A program made the position numbers and the translations under genes. The notes beneath the pieces were generated by a model, which saw only the letters and a program-made list of their open reading frames with translations, searched no databases and was not told the DNA's origin. Positions 1 to 9,360 of a stretch of DNA of 21,472 nt are shown piece after piece. This DNA is from Bacillota bacterium (GTDB lineage: Bacteria > Bacillota > Clostridia > Clostridiales > Clostridiaceae). Numbering within the stretch: the stretch's first letter is position 1; the number at the start of each line of letters is the position of its first letter. The stretch lies in NCBI GenBank assembly GCA_023435985.1, contig JAEZKY010000255.1, positions 1 through 21,472 on the forward strand, written 5' to 3'.

Positions 1-2154
1 ATATGTTCTTAATGCCTCATGTCTTGTAATAATCTTTTTTAAGGTTGTTTCTATTCTTACTTTGTCGACTTTTCCTTCTACTTCAAAGACTAGAGGCATA
101 TTATAAGCTATACTATTTTTATCAAATTGTTGAAGCATATAAATTCTCTTCTGTGCTGATGATGCTTCATAATATTTATTTTCTATATTCGTATATTTAT
201 TTTCTTCTATCTTTTCAATCAACTTACTTAAACTATTTATAGTTGGTGATTTAATTAATTCCTTTAATTGTATTTCTTTATTTAATTCTTTATTGATTTT
301 CGATATAAGCACTGGTATTTTTAAGGAATGTCCACCAAGTTCGAAGAAGTTATCATTTATTCCTATTTTTTCAATTTTTAAAACTTCACTCCATATTTTT
401 GATAGTTTTTCTTCTACTTCATTTCTTGGACCTTCATATTCACTTAAAGCATCTTTTCTGTACTCATCAATTTGTTTTAAAGTTTTGATAAATTCACCTT
501 TTTCATATTTATCTACTAAGCTAAATCTTTGTTTTTTACCACTTGTTGTTTTAGGTATACTATTTACTGGTACTACATATTTTATTTCTATACCAATATT
601 TTGATTTATATTTTTTTTAATTTCCTGTTCAATTTTTAAGAAATTTTGAAGAGATTCCGTATATTCAATAAAAATCGCTACATCTTTAGTATTATTTTCC
701 CTAGTATTTACTTCTGCTATACACAGTTCCGATTCACTTAAATTACCATTTGATGCTTTTTCAATCACTCTTTCTAAATCATTGGCGTAATAATTTAGAC
801 CATTAACAAGTACAACATCCTTATACCTACCAATGACAATTAGTCTACCATTATTTATAAATCCTAAATCTCCAGTATTTAACCAATTATCCGAATTTAT
901 TACTTTTTCAGTTTCTTCAATATTATTGTAGTATCCACTAGTAACACTTTCACCTTTTATTTCTATAAATCCAATTGTATTTTCTTTAAGCACCTTACAA
1001 TCTAGATTAGTTATTCTCACACTAGAGTTTTTAATTGGATATCCAAGATCTACAAATTTAATAGAATTAATATCAGTATCATCTTTTATAAATACTACCT
1101 CATCATCTATATTCATTTTTCTTCTATCTACAGTAACTGTTTTTATTTTTCTATCTTCTTTATGCGGAATTGTAACTGCTAAAGTTCCTTCTGCTAAACC
1201 ATAAGCTGGGTAAATAGTAGACTTATTTAAGTGAAATCCACTCATTTTTTCTAAAAATTCTTTACATAAATTTGGTGAAATTTGTTCTCCTCCATTTAAT
1301 ATTACTCTTACATTGGATAAATTATATTGTTTAATTTCCTTCGTTTCCATATGACTTAATGCATGTTTATATCCAAAGTTTGGAGATTGTAATAATGTAG
1401 ATTTATATTCGCTAGCCTTTTCCAACCATAGATTAGGTGTCTGTAGAAAATCTATGGTTCTCATATTAACTTGATTTATATTCGCAAATAATGGCATAAT
1501 ATGACCTGCTATAAGCCCCATATTATGTGTTAATGGTAACCAACTTAAAATATTATCTTTTTCATTGACATCCACTCCTTCAATTATTCCTTCAATATTA
1601 GAAATAATATTTTTATGTCTTAATATTATTCCCTTAGGATCTCCTGTAGAACCTGATGAAAACTGAACAAATGCGATGTCATCAGATCTACTTTCAAATA
1701 TCTCCCCTTCTTCCATATAATTGTAAGCGTCTTTAATATTGATAAAATTCTTACTTATTCCTTCAACATTAATTTTAAATTTTTTTGCATATTCTATTAA
1801 ATTATTAAGTTGATCCTTCTCACCAATCAAGTATGGACTTTTTAGTTTATTCCACACTTTAATTAACTTTAATTTTTGACTATCATTAATACTATCTAAA
1901 GTTATGGGAATCGATATCATTCCTCCAAGTATTCCAGCCCATAAAGAGTACATAAAATCATCATTTTCTTTTAATAAAATTACTAGTTCATCCTTAGGTT
2001 TTATTTGTTTGCTTTGTAGAAAGCCGAGGAATCTTGTACTAGTTTCTAACAATTGCTTATATGTTATTTTTTTATCATCATATATATTTTTAACAAAGAT
2101 TATTCCTTTCCCATCTTCTACGACTTTTGATTTAATTATTTTTGTCAGTGTCAT
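1..2154 (-). CDS. Nonribosomal peptide synthetase loading module (FAAL-like adenylation, carrier, condensation), partial
   Basis: The open frame runs from ATG at 2154 off the left edge (718 codons seen). Residues about 1-545 are an acyl/aminoacyl-adenylate-forming domain: the phosphate loop SSGSTGDPKG (166-175), WLPLTHNMGL, YGLAE, TGDLG (427-431), GRYKD and PKTTSGK with the catalytic Lys at about 540. The WLPL..NMGL and SPNF blocks resemble fatty-acyl-AMP ligases more than amino-acid-activating domains. Residues about 565-640 are a carrier domain with DNFFELGGHSL, where Ser610 would take phosphopantetheine. From about 660 a condensation domain starts (SSAQKRIYMLQQ, later RHEALRTY). Ligase-carrier-condensation order is the known way to load a fatty acid and start a lipopeptide; the substrate is inferred. 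Start choice: AAAGGCGG lies 9 nt before the ATG. The rest of the enzyme lies outside the window. Confidence 0.9.
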   Translation of the reverse strand, partial: MTLTKIIKSKVVEDGKGIIFVKNIYDDKKITYKQLLETSTRFLGFLQSKQIKPKDELVILLKENDDFMYSLWAGILGGMISIPITLDSINDSQKLKLIKVWNKLKSPYLIGEKDQLNNLIEYAKKFKINVEGISKNFINIKDAYNYMEEGEIFESRSDDIAFVQFSSGSTGDPKGIILRHKNIISNIEGIIEGVDVNEKDNILSWLPLTHNMGLIAGHIMPLFANINQVNMRTIDFLQTPNLWLEKASEYKSTLLQSPNFGYKHALSHMETKEIKQYNLSNVRVILNGGEQISPNLCKEFLEKMSGFHLNKSTIYPAYGLAEGTLAVTIPHKEDRKIKTVTVDRRKMNIDDEVVFIKDDTDINSIKFVDLGYPIKNSSVRITNLDCKVLKENTIGFIEIKGESVTSGYYNNIEETEKVINSDNWLNTGDLGFINNGRLIVIGRYKDVVLVNGLNYYANDLERVIEKASNGNLSESELCIAEVNTRENNTKDVAIFIEYTESLQNFLKIEQEIKKNINQNIGIEIKYVVPVNSIPKTTSGKKQRFSLVDKYEKGEFIKTLKQIDEYRKDALSEYEGPRNEVEEKLSKIWSEVLKIEKIGINDNFFELGGHSLKIPVLISKINKELNKEIQLKELIKSPTINSLSKLIEKIEENKYTNIENKYYEASSAQKRIYMLQQFDKNSIAYNMPLVFEVEGKVDKVRIETTLKKIITRHEALRTY

Positions 2155-2540
2155 AACATTTTCCGCCTTTCAATTATTTTATTAGTGGCTTACGAAATTC
2201 ATAAATCATTGATTCCCTAATTTTTTTAATGAACTTCTAATACTTCTATTCTACTATCACATATCTTGTAAAAAACATAACGATGTTTTGAGACTACCAA
2301 ATATGGTTACATATTCTTACATTCTCATTCTCTTTTTAACTTTATTTAATTTTAAAATTACATTATTTACTCTAGTTAATATTTTTTAAATTTAAGCTTA
2401 TCATTTAATTGTTCTCCCAACTAAAAGAGCTTAATATTCTCTTCTACTTACTTAGGGATAATATAAATATAAGATGATCTGAAAACTTTACCTACATAAT
2501 GGTTTTGCTTGCTTTATATCATCTTTTATCCTAAATTATT

Positions 2541-2601
2541 CACCAAATCTATTTCGAGAAGATTTTTCTTAAAAAATATTTTTAAGATAATAAATTTGGT
2601 G
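2541..2601. terminator. Nested hairpin, terminator-like
   Basis: CACCAAATCTATT (2541-2553) pairs with AATAAATTTGGTG (2589-2601) with one mismatch, and an inner CTTAAAAA/TTTTTAAG stem sits in the loop. A T-rich tract follows on the plus strand (GTTTTATTATTTTTT). No gene end lies nearby, so it may be a leftover terminator. Confidence 0.4.
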
Positions 2602-2967
2602 TTTTATTATTTTTTACTTTCTTAAAACACTCTAAATTCTAAAGAACTATATATTATAGGTATAAATGTTATAAGGACTTTATACTGATCTTTTAAAAAC
2701 TCAATATTCATGTGCCTATACTTAACTATCAATCACTTATGATAATGTAGCTATGTTATTTATTTTAAGCCGAGTATCCCAAACTCATTTTTGTAAGGAC
2801 TATTACTACATAGTTTAAACGTCAAATGTTTCGTCAGTAATATTTTAGCTGCTATTTTTTATTAACTTAATCTTATAGAATCAATTCTATTTGATTTCAT
2901 TGATTTTTATAAAATCAATCTTCTCACCAATTATTGAAATTGTAACAATCATCTCCAACTATAATTT

Positions 2968-3003
2968 ATTTACAATAACTACAAAAGCGTAGTTATTGTA
3001 AAT
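2968..3003. repeat. Perfect 15-bp inverted repeat with 6-nt loop
   Basis: ATTTACAATAACTAC (2968-2982), loop AAAAGC, then the exact complement (2989-3003). No T-tract follows on either strand and no gene is next to it. It could be an old terminator, a protein site or a small IS remnant. Confidence 0.6.
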
Positions 3004-3461
3004 TTGATCTTCTAGCTTTTCTATTTTCACACCAACTCTACGTTCTTTATCCTAATAATTAGCTCTATATCTGATTTCACCATATGCTTATAATCATAGA
3101 GCATGCGAATCCAATTCTTTCAGTTACGTGAGATACTTTCCCACATAGATTTTTATTAAATATTATAACCGAATTCTTCAACAATTTAGTTCTTATTAAT
3201 ATTCATTAATTAATGCTCTAGTCTTATCTTCTTTGCCAATATCCAAAACTTTAATTTCATATATTTTAACATAATTGTATATATTTATATAATACTACTT
3301 CGAAAAGTATTTTTTTGTATTTTTTCATATTTTTGTTATATATATTTTATTTTAAATAAAGACCTTTATATCCTATTTATGTCAATAAATAACATACTTT
3401 ATAAAGTTAATGTAAATAAATGTATTTAAATTAATAGCAAATCGAATTCAATTTAAAAATT

Positions 3462-3569
3462 GCGCCGATAATTAAAAATGATAGGCTAACGGTCATTATC
3501 TTATTGATTTAAGATAATTAAATTGAAAACTTCATTAAATCCAAAATTTGATAATCTATCATACGGTGC
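3462..3569 (+). ncRNA. Candidate structured RNA (multi-stem), class unknown
   Basis: Three nested or adjacent pairings occur within 108 nt. GCGCCG (3462-3467) pairs with CGGTGC (3564-3569) with one G-U pair. ATGATAG (3478-3484) pairs with CTATCAT (3556-3562). A 9-bp hairpin ATTATCTTA/TAAGATAAT lies at 3495-3518. The G-U pair becomes A-C on the other strand, so a plus-strand RNA is favoured. A further weak hairpin (ATGAGA/TCTCAT, about 3593-3622) follows. The segment is richer in G and C than its surroundings. It did not match a riboswitch class I know, and no gene follows on the plus strand. Function is unknown. Confidence 0.3.
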
Positions 3570-3988
3570 GGAGACGGATTACCAATTATAAAATGAGACT
3601 GTGAAAAAGAATCTCATAAAATCTTACTAATTCCTTTTGATTTTCACCTATTTTTTAATAATATAAATATTTTCTATCTAAACTATAGCATACTTAATAA
3701 TTCATTTAGTTCCAGATTTTCAATACAAATTCCTGCAATATATTGATGCATTCATACTGCTCAAGTACCTTATTAAAATCCTAAATATAAATTTTATATA
3801 AAAATGAGGCAATACATAAAAATCATTTTATGTATTTCTTAATATCTTTACACTCTATAAGCTTTTAAACTATTTTCATGCTAATTTGCTTATACTTATT
3901 CTTAAGAGCTTGTTCTATTGTAATTTAAAAATCAACTACTTCTAAAACACTTGCTATAAATATTAATATTGTTTTTTGCTATTAATGA

Positions 3989-4367
3989 TTAATGTCCACT
4001 AATCATTAAATCAATCACAACAGAATCTTTAGCTTCTACACCTTCAACTTCCAATCCTGCAATCTTATCAGCAAATTGTAGTAAATATTTTTTTATGTAC
4101 AACTAATAATTTATCTAATACTTGTTTAGCACAAGCTCCGCCCTTTACTAACGGATTTAACATAAATGCCAATCCATATTCTCTAGTAATATCAGCTTTA
4201 ATAACACATTCTTCCATAGCCTTCATACATTGCACCCATCCTTTTTCAGATGAATTAAATTTTCCCCAGTTAAGTGGCATCGCGCCTTTTCCTCTTATTA
4301 TAGAAGATATTTCTACGATACTATCATATGGTAAGTCAGCTATTGCTCCATTATTTTGAGTACTAAC
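3989..4367 (-). pseudogene. Glycoside hydrolase family 4 C-terminal remnant
   Basis: The minus-strand frame reads NNGAIADLPYDSIVEI, then MPLNWGKFNSSEKGWVQ, MKAMEECVIKADITREYG and LNPLVKGG. This matches the C-terminal region of GH4 enzymes (6-phospho-glycosidases, alpha-galacturonidases: NAD- and Mn-dependent sugar hydrolases of the cytoplasm). Near 4085 the frame shifts by one base; the next frame carries on as KKYLLQFADKIAGLEVEG and ends at 3989. The N-terminal two thirds, with the NAD-binding fold and metal ligands, is missing. The remnant stops at a TAA (4368-4370) where a TetR remnant on the other strand begins. It cannot be active. Alpha-galacturonidase-like versus 6-phospho-glucosidase cannot be settled from this piece. 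Confidence 0.7.
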
Positions 4368-4382
4368 TTATAAAAGAAATGA

Positions 4383-4805
4383 AACAGAACAACTTTTTAT
4401 GCTCATTATACTGATCCAAACGACCTTCTTCATAAAATCGAATCATCATGTTCTATTGTCGTTTAGAAAATTTATTTACAGTCTTCATAGACAAATAGAT
4501 AAGAGCAGTATCGTACATATTATTCAAGGATTTTTGCAATACATCGCGGATAATAACAAGCATATCCAGATTTTGCTCAGTGAACGAGGTGACATTGATT
4601 TCCAAGAAAAGCTTTTTACGATTATATATATGAGCAATGCGAAATAATGGATTTGGCAGCCCCTTCATCGACAAAGGAGCTTTACTTTATATTTGTGCTT
4701 AATGGAAGTATTGGACTAATATAACACTAACTGAAATATGGATTGACCAAGTCACCATATGAAATGGCCGAAATTATCTTTAATATGACAGCACAAATTA
4801 AGTAA
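4383..4805 (+). pseudogene. TetR-family regulator 3' remnant, frameshifted
   Basis: The first frame gives NRTTFYAHYTDPNDLLHKIE, the end of a TetR helix-turn-helix and the linker after it. A shift then gives the frame at 4399-4647 with FLQYIADNNKHIQILLSERG and DIDFQEKL, typical of the TetR ligand-binding C-terminus (a neighbour pattern of FYxHYxDKxDLL regulators). A later frame gives FVLNGSIGLI and KSPYEMAEIIFNM before a stop at 4805. The first half of the DNA-binding domain is missing and there are at least two frameshifts, so it is dead. It abuts the GH4 remnant. Confidence 0.7.
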
Positions 4806-4935
4806 AATAAACGGCCTACCACTTAAGGCAAAACGCGCATCACTCAAAGCTTTTGTAAATACATATTAAAACTTATTGTGCTCAATAATAAGCATAAAAT
4901 AGTGTTCAAAACTTTTATATAGTTAGCCGTATATA

Positions 4936-5344
4936 TGGATAAAAGAAAGACTTATCTACGAATTGTGCGAGAACAAAAAGCGATTAGAGAGGCTTTTTTT
5001 AGAACTTCAAAAAAATTCACTAGCAAATCACCGTATAGCATATTTCATAAAAGTTATTTACAAACATAAATACATTTTATTTATACTCCATATCATAGAT
5101 GATAAATATAGAAGTGATAAAGTCGATCATAAAAAAAGGAAAACCATACGACAATGCGGTAATGGAATCTTTTTATCGAACAGTAAAAAGAGAGATTATT
5201 CAAGATGCACATTACGAGTCACTTGAACAATCTCAAAAAGAAATCTTTAAATACATTGAAATTTATTATAATACTAAAAAAATGCATTCTTCATTGTGAT
5301 ATCTCTCCATCTCAAATCGAAGAATTAAATGAGAGTGTAAAATA
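4936..5344 (+). pseudogene. IS3-family transposase (OrfB) remnant
   Basis: The clear part is at 5099-5299: KKGKPYDNAVMESFYRTVKR with the catalytic Glu in MESF, then YIEIYYNTKKMHSSL. This is the classic end of the IS3/IS150 integrase core. After HSSL a frameshift leads to DISPSQIEELNESVK and a stop at 5344. Upstream, 4936 onwards reads MDKRKTYLRIVREQKAIREA and FFRTSKKF, which may be the N-terminal part of the same protein; that link is weaker. The first two catalytic Asp residues are not visible. The IS256-like element begins right at its end. Confidence 0.65.
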
Positions 5345-6408
5345 GTCTGTGTAAACTTCATTAAGATGATATAATAAATTATTAAATGAAGGGAGCACAG
5401 ACTATGTCTTTATCTAGAGATGAATTAGTAAAATTAATTTTAAACAACTCTGATATAAAAACAGCTGAAGATATACAAAATACATTAAAAGATTTATTTG
5501 GAGGTTTGCTTCAGCAGATGTTGGAAACGGAGATGGAACAGCATCTAGGATATGCTAAGAATGATATGGATGCAATTCACTTTAAAGTGAGGAAAGATAA
5601 TTCGATTGTATCGAAAGCAGCTTATGCTGTTATCGGAGTTAATCTTTAAGGTAAAAAGGATGTTTTAGGTATCTGGATTGAATCGTCAAAATATTGGCTA
5701 TTAGTTCTAAATAAACTTAAAAATCGTGGCAATGATATACTCATAGACTGCGTTAACGGTCTTAATGGTTTCAAATAAGCTATAAAAGCAATATTCCCTA
5801 ATACAGAAATACAAAGATGCATTATTTATCAAATAAGGAATTCTAGCCAGTACTTATCATATAAAGATTTGAAGGCGTTTAATGCTGATTTAAAGTTAGT
5901 GTATAAAGCTCCATCAGAAGATGTCGCGTTAGCGGAACTAGATAAATTAGAAGAAAAATGGGGAGATAAATATCTAATTGCGATAAAAAGTTGGAAAAAT
6001 AATTGGGATGAACTCTCAACATTTTTTAAATATCCACCTAAAATAATATATGCAACAGATACAATAGAAAGCTATAATCGCCAGCTTAGAAAAGTTACTA
6101 AAAGTAAGTCGATTTTTCCTAACGATGAAGCATTATTGAAAATACTTTATCTTGCGACTGCTGATATTTCAAAGAAATGGACACAAGAAGTTAAAGATTG
6201 AGCTCAAATTTTAGCTCAACTATCAATCTTTTCCGAAGGTCGACTCGACGAAGCCTTATTTTAAAAAAAATTTAAATTAATCTTGTTTATTCTATACATA
6301 TGTAATGTAATAATATTGAATGATCACTAAATAGAGGTTGGAAGTTTTTATTCCACCTCCAACCTTGTAAAATAAGCATATTGCTTTTTGAAGTTTACAC
6401 AAAAGTCT
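5345..6408 (+). mobile_element. IS256-family insertion sequence, degraded
   Basis: Terminal inverted repeats flank the transposase relic: TGTGTAAACTTCA at 5348-5360 and its complement at 6389-6401; the matching ends probably extend a few bases outward (GTCTG / CTTGACAGAC). An internal hairpin GGTTGGA/TCCAACC lies after the transposase (about 6332-6366). The left end directly abuts the IS3-family remnant. No clear target duplication could be picked out. Confidence 0.65.
5404..6264 (+). pseudogene. IS256-family (Mutator-like) transposase, deleted and interrupted
   Basis: It starts at ATG 5404 (MSLSRDELVKLILNN) after GAAGGGAG. The upstream ATG at 5386 overlaps that ribosome binding site and is rejected. 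GLLQQMLETEMEQHLGYAKN is the typical N-terminus of the family. It then jumps straight to MDAIHFKVRKDN, the first catalytic Asp region, so about 100 residues of the middle are missing. TAA codons interrupt at 5647-5649 (after VIGVNL) and after LNGFK near 5778, and there is a small frame disturbance. DTIESYNRQLRKVTKSKS holds the catalytic Glu region. A TGA (6199-6201) replaces a Trp codon before AQILAQLSIFSEG. The copy cannot transpose by itself. Confidence 0.85.
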
Positions 6409-6931
6409 TGACAGACTCAATTAAATTCATAAAAGTAACTTAATTTTGTGTCTACAAAACCTTGACAATTCCAGTAAAAAACATGAAGAAATTTTCATTT
6501 ACAAAATGGCTTATTACTAAAGAAACATTTAATTCATACATTCACTATAAATCATGTCTATCTATTTTATCAAAAAAATCAACTAAGACAACTTTATAAT
6601 CATTTTATATAAATCTAAGATTAAGGTAAACATTTTTAATGATAACGTATTTCCATGTAAAAGTAACAATATGTTTCCTTTACCAATTTCATTATAATAA
6701 ATATTTTTTCATAATCCTTATACCTCTTAAAAACATGATTCATAGATATCTCTAACAAGTCAGAATCACATGTAAAATGAACTGTACCATAAATGATTTG
6801 CTTGCGCCCCTAATGCCAAAAGATATATCACAATAAGCCTCTCTCATCAATGTTGTATGATGAATAATTATCAGAATAAAAATATTATATTAATGGCTAT
6901 ATTTTATATAAAATTCAATTTAATTGCATAT
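6265..6931. other. Gene-free stretch after IS256 relic
   Basis: It contains the right end of the IS256-like element (6389-6401). At 6451-6466 a second stretch, TCTACAAAACCTTGACA, resembles the IS end TTTACACAAAAGTCTTGACA (6394-6412) and may be another eroded end. The remainder shows no gene. Confidence 0.5.
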
Positions 6932-7264
6932 TTAAAATTTATCTTTTAAATGAGGCAAGATTGCCTTAATTACATCTGAAATAAGCATAATCTCATATCT
7001 TGAACATTTATTTATTAACATTTGTAAATCATTGTTATCTATTTTATCTGACAATGTCTCTTTTCCTCTAATCAAAAAATCAATTGATACATGAAGACAT
7101 TCAGATATTTTTATTAAAGTATCAACGCTCATTCTTTTCTCACCACGTTCAATTTGGCCTACAAAATTAGTTGACAAATCCAATATTTCTGCGAATTTAT
7201 CACGATTTAGACAAAATTTTATTCGTTCATTACGTATTCTTTGCCCAACTTTTTTATAATTCAT
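6932..7264 (-). CDS. XRE-family helix-turn-helix regulator (copy A)
   Basis: A 110-residue protein. Residues about 7-62 form a Cro/C1-type helix-turn-helix: QRIRNERIKFCLNRDKFAEI, LDLSTNFVGQIERGEKRMS, then LIKISECLHVSIDFLIRG, which is the usual XRE ending. The C-terminal half (NNDLQMLINKCSRYEIMLIS and on) is helical with no known domain; it may dimerise or sense a signal. Start: AGGGGGA lies 7 nt before ATG 7264, and an upstream in-frame ATG (7300) is rejected because the ribosome binding site lies after it. Copy B (9028-9360) is about 84% identical, and the upstream 70 bp are also alike. Targets are unknown. Confidence 0.85.
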   Translation of the reverse strand: MNYKKVGQRIRNERIKFCLNRDKFAEILDLSTNFVGQIERGEKRMSVDTLIKISECLHVSIDFLIRGKETLSDKIDNNDLQMLINKCSRYEIMLISDVIKAILPHLKDKF

Positions 7265-7472
7265 ACCAATTCCCCCTAAAATATACTTTACAGGTAACAC
7301 CCATAATACAGAACAAACTATTAGGGTTATTTTAGTACTTACAATCAGGGTTATTTAATATAGAATATGATCTACATAAATAAATCAAAAAATAATTTTT
7401 TTATATCATTTAAACTTTTAATAAATTAAATTTATATTATTAAGCTAGGCTTGTGCACTAAGTAGGAGAAAT

Positions 7473-8690
7473 TTAAGCTACTAGTCCTAATTTGGAAATA
7501 ACTAAATCTAAACCTATTCCGTTATCCGCACAGGCATGTGTAAAACTAACTATTTGTATCAAATAATTGTTACGGAAGTAAGATATTGTATCGCCTAAAG
7601 TTTTTAACCTGAGAGATTTACCATATTTCACTCTAAAAATTTCGAGGAAAGTATAAGTTAGAAATACCATACTCCAATATCTATTTATTGATTTTAAAGA
7701 TTCAACTTGAAATTCATCAAAACCAAGAGTTGATTTGTGGTACCTATAGCTTACTTCAATATCCCAACGTTTTTCGTAGTATGAAATTATGGTTTGATTA
7801 TCTAACGATATATCCATACTTATTAAGAAACAAGGTTTGTCTGATAAATCTTTCTTGCTCCAACTTATAAGTATAACAACATTTTTAATATCAATAAGTT
7901 TTCCTTCATATCTATAAACGTAATACTTATTGCTACCATCTGTTACAAGGCTAGTTTCATTAGGATTAATATATTTTGAAAACTTACTAACATTAATTTT
8001 TATGCCTTATGGATATATGATTCTATTAGATTTGATTCTTCCAATGCTATGACAACTATTTACTAAACCGTGAAGCAAAACTTTTGCTGAAGTATACCAT
8101 GAATCAATCAGCAAATAATTAGTTTTAGTAGCGGGAGTAAATTCATTTATCAGTTCCATATCGAGCTGTTGCTTATCTTGAAATTTCTTATGATTGTTTT
8201 TAAGATACTCTTTGCGTTAGTATTGTTTGAAATTTAAAGGAATAGAGTAATCATTTATTTTGTAATGAGAGTTAACTAGACAATGAGGCCACATTGATTT
8301 GTTGCCATCTGAATGTGAATTATGAAAATCTAAGCCTTCTATATGCTTTGTAGAAATATCCTTTTTCCTCAAGGTATCATCAATAATTAGAAATCCAACA
8401 TCGTCATCTTTTGATGTGTTTGAAATTTCAGATATAGCATGAAATATTCTCTCATCCGTAACATACTCATGATTCCATGAGTATGAGCTTAGAAACCTTG
8501 AACCTGTACTTCTATGCCTGTTACAAGTAAGTCTTCTATAAATGGAAGAAAGAGTTTTACTACCTTTGGTGACGGTTATTCCAGAAACAAAATTTATCAT
8601 ATGATTCTTTAACGCAGAAGAATATGGCAAATTTAACTCTAAAATATAGTTGTTTATTGCTTCATTTTGGTTTAATATTGTTATCAGCAT
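7473..8690 (-). pseudogene. IS4/IS701-like DDE transposase with two nonsense codons
   Basis: One frame of 405 codons is intact from ATG 8690 to 7473 except for two TAA codons at 8217-8219 and 8007-8009. Catalytic-type motifs are in order: FLIIDDTLRKKD (first Asp), NYLLIDSWYTSAKVL (second Asp), and YYEKRWDIEVSYRYHKSTLG (Glu region). The order and spacing fit the DDE_5/IS701-like group of the IS4 superfamily. A strong ribosome binding site AAGGAGGT sits 5 nt before the start. Possible weak ends are near 7442-7457 and 8715-8735 (TTAGGCTTGTG-like), not certain. It sits between the two XRE copies and was inactivated by point changes only. Confidence 0.75.
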
Positions 8691-9027
8691 AGATTACCTC
8701 CTTAGGCTTTTTGTGTCGCAACATAAACCTAACATATTCGAGGCATCTATGCTATTTTTTTATAAAATTTTATCAAGGTAATTTATGGATTTATATCCAT
8801 AGAAATACTTCTCAAATTAATACACAAGTCAAGTTATTAAGATTTAGCAATTAACAGATACTATTTAATCTTTATGCACGCAATACTTCTTATAATAATT
8901 AATATTCCTTGTGAATAATCATTGGAATAGCAATAAAACTAAAAGCAACCTATTTATAGTTATATTAAACTATACTCATAGCATTAATAATAAAAATCAT
9001 GCTACTGGTTACATTTTTTCAAATATG
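8691..9027. other. Intergenic stretch between IS relic and XRE copy B
   Basis: 337 bp. The part next to 8691 is the upstream end of the transposase unit. TATGGAT/ATCCATA forms a small hairpin near 8783-8800. No gene was found. Confidence 0.5.
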
Positions 9028-9360
9028 TTAAGATTCATCTTTTAAATGAGGTAGAATTGCTTTTATTACATCCGAAATAAGCATAATCTCATGTCTTGAA
9101 CACTTATTTATTAACATTTGTAAATCATTCTTATCTACTTTGTCTAATGAAATTTCCTTTCCTCTAATTAAGAAATCAAGTGATATATGAAGACAATCAG
9201 ATATTTTTATTAGAGTACTAAGACTCATTTTCTTTTCACCACGTTCAATTTGTCCTACAAAATTAGTTGATAAGTCGAGTATTTCTGCAAATTTATCACG
9301 GTTTAAATTCAATTTTATCCGTTCATTGCGTATTCGTTGTCCAATTTGTTTATAATTCAT
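9028..9360 (-). CDS. XRE-family helix-turn-helix regulator (copy B)
   Basis: A 110-residue paralogue of the protein at 6932-7264, differing at about 18 positions, mostly in residues 66-75 and in conservative swaps. The recognition helix region (LSTNFVGQIERGEK) is identical, so both copies probably bind the same DNA. AGGGGGA precedes ATG 9360 by 7 nt. It is divergent from a Spo0E-like gene at 9656, with about 295 bp between the two starts. XRE regulators often act on the neighbouring divergent operon, so control of the Spo0E-like gene is a fair inference but is not shown by the sequence. Confidence 0.87.
   Translation of the reverse strand: MNYKQIGQRIRNERIKLNLNRDKFAEILDLSTNFVGQIERGEKKMSLSTLIKISDCLHISLDFLIRGKEISLDKVDKNDLQMLINKCSRHEIMLISDVIKAILPHLKDES

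Larger units (their letters stand above)
2155..3988. other. Gene-free 1.8 kb stretch
   Basis: No reading frame with a convincing start, ribosome binding site or recognisable product was found on either strand. It presumably includes the NRPS promoter on the minus strand, but no strong -35/-10 pair was clear. It holds the hairpins listed separately (2541-2601, 2968-3003) and a candidate structured RNA (3462-3569). The sequence is very AT-rich apart from the RNA candidate. It may be old decayed sequence. Confidence 0.6.

Noticed and set aside
45..2185. Open frames on the plus strand opposite the NRPS gene (for example 293-604, 1904-2185)
   Set aside because: They lie antisense to a clear, motif-rich NRPS frame, have low-complexity hydrophobic sequence and lack ribosome binding sites.
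3462..3569. Known riboswitch classes (c-di-GMP, SAM, TPP, lysine, purine, T-box) for the structured RNA candidate
   Set aside because: None of their conserved core motifs could be found in the segment by eye.
4453..4674. Minus-strand open frame of 73 codons
   Set aside because: It is antisense to the TetR remnant, whose plus-strand frames match known family sequence.
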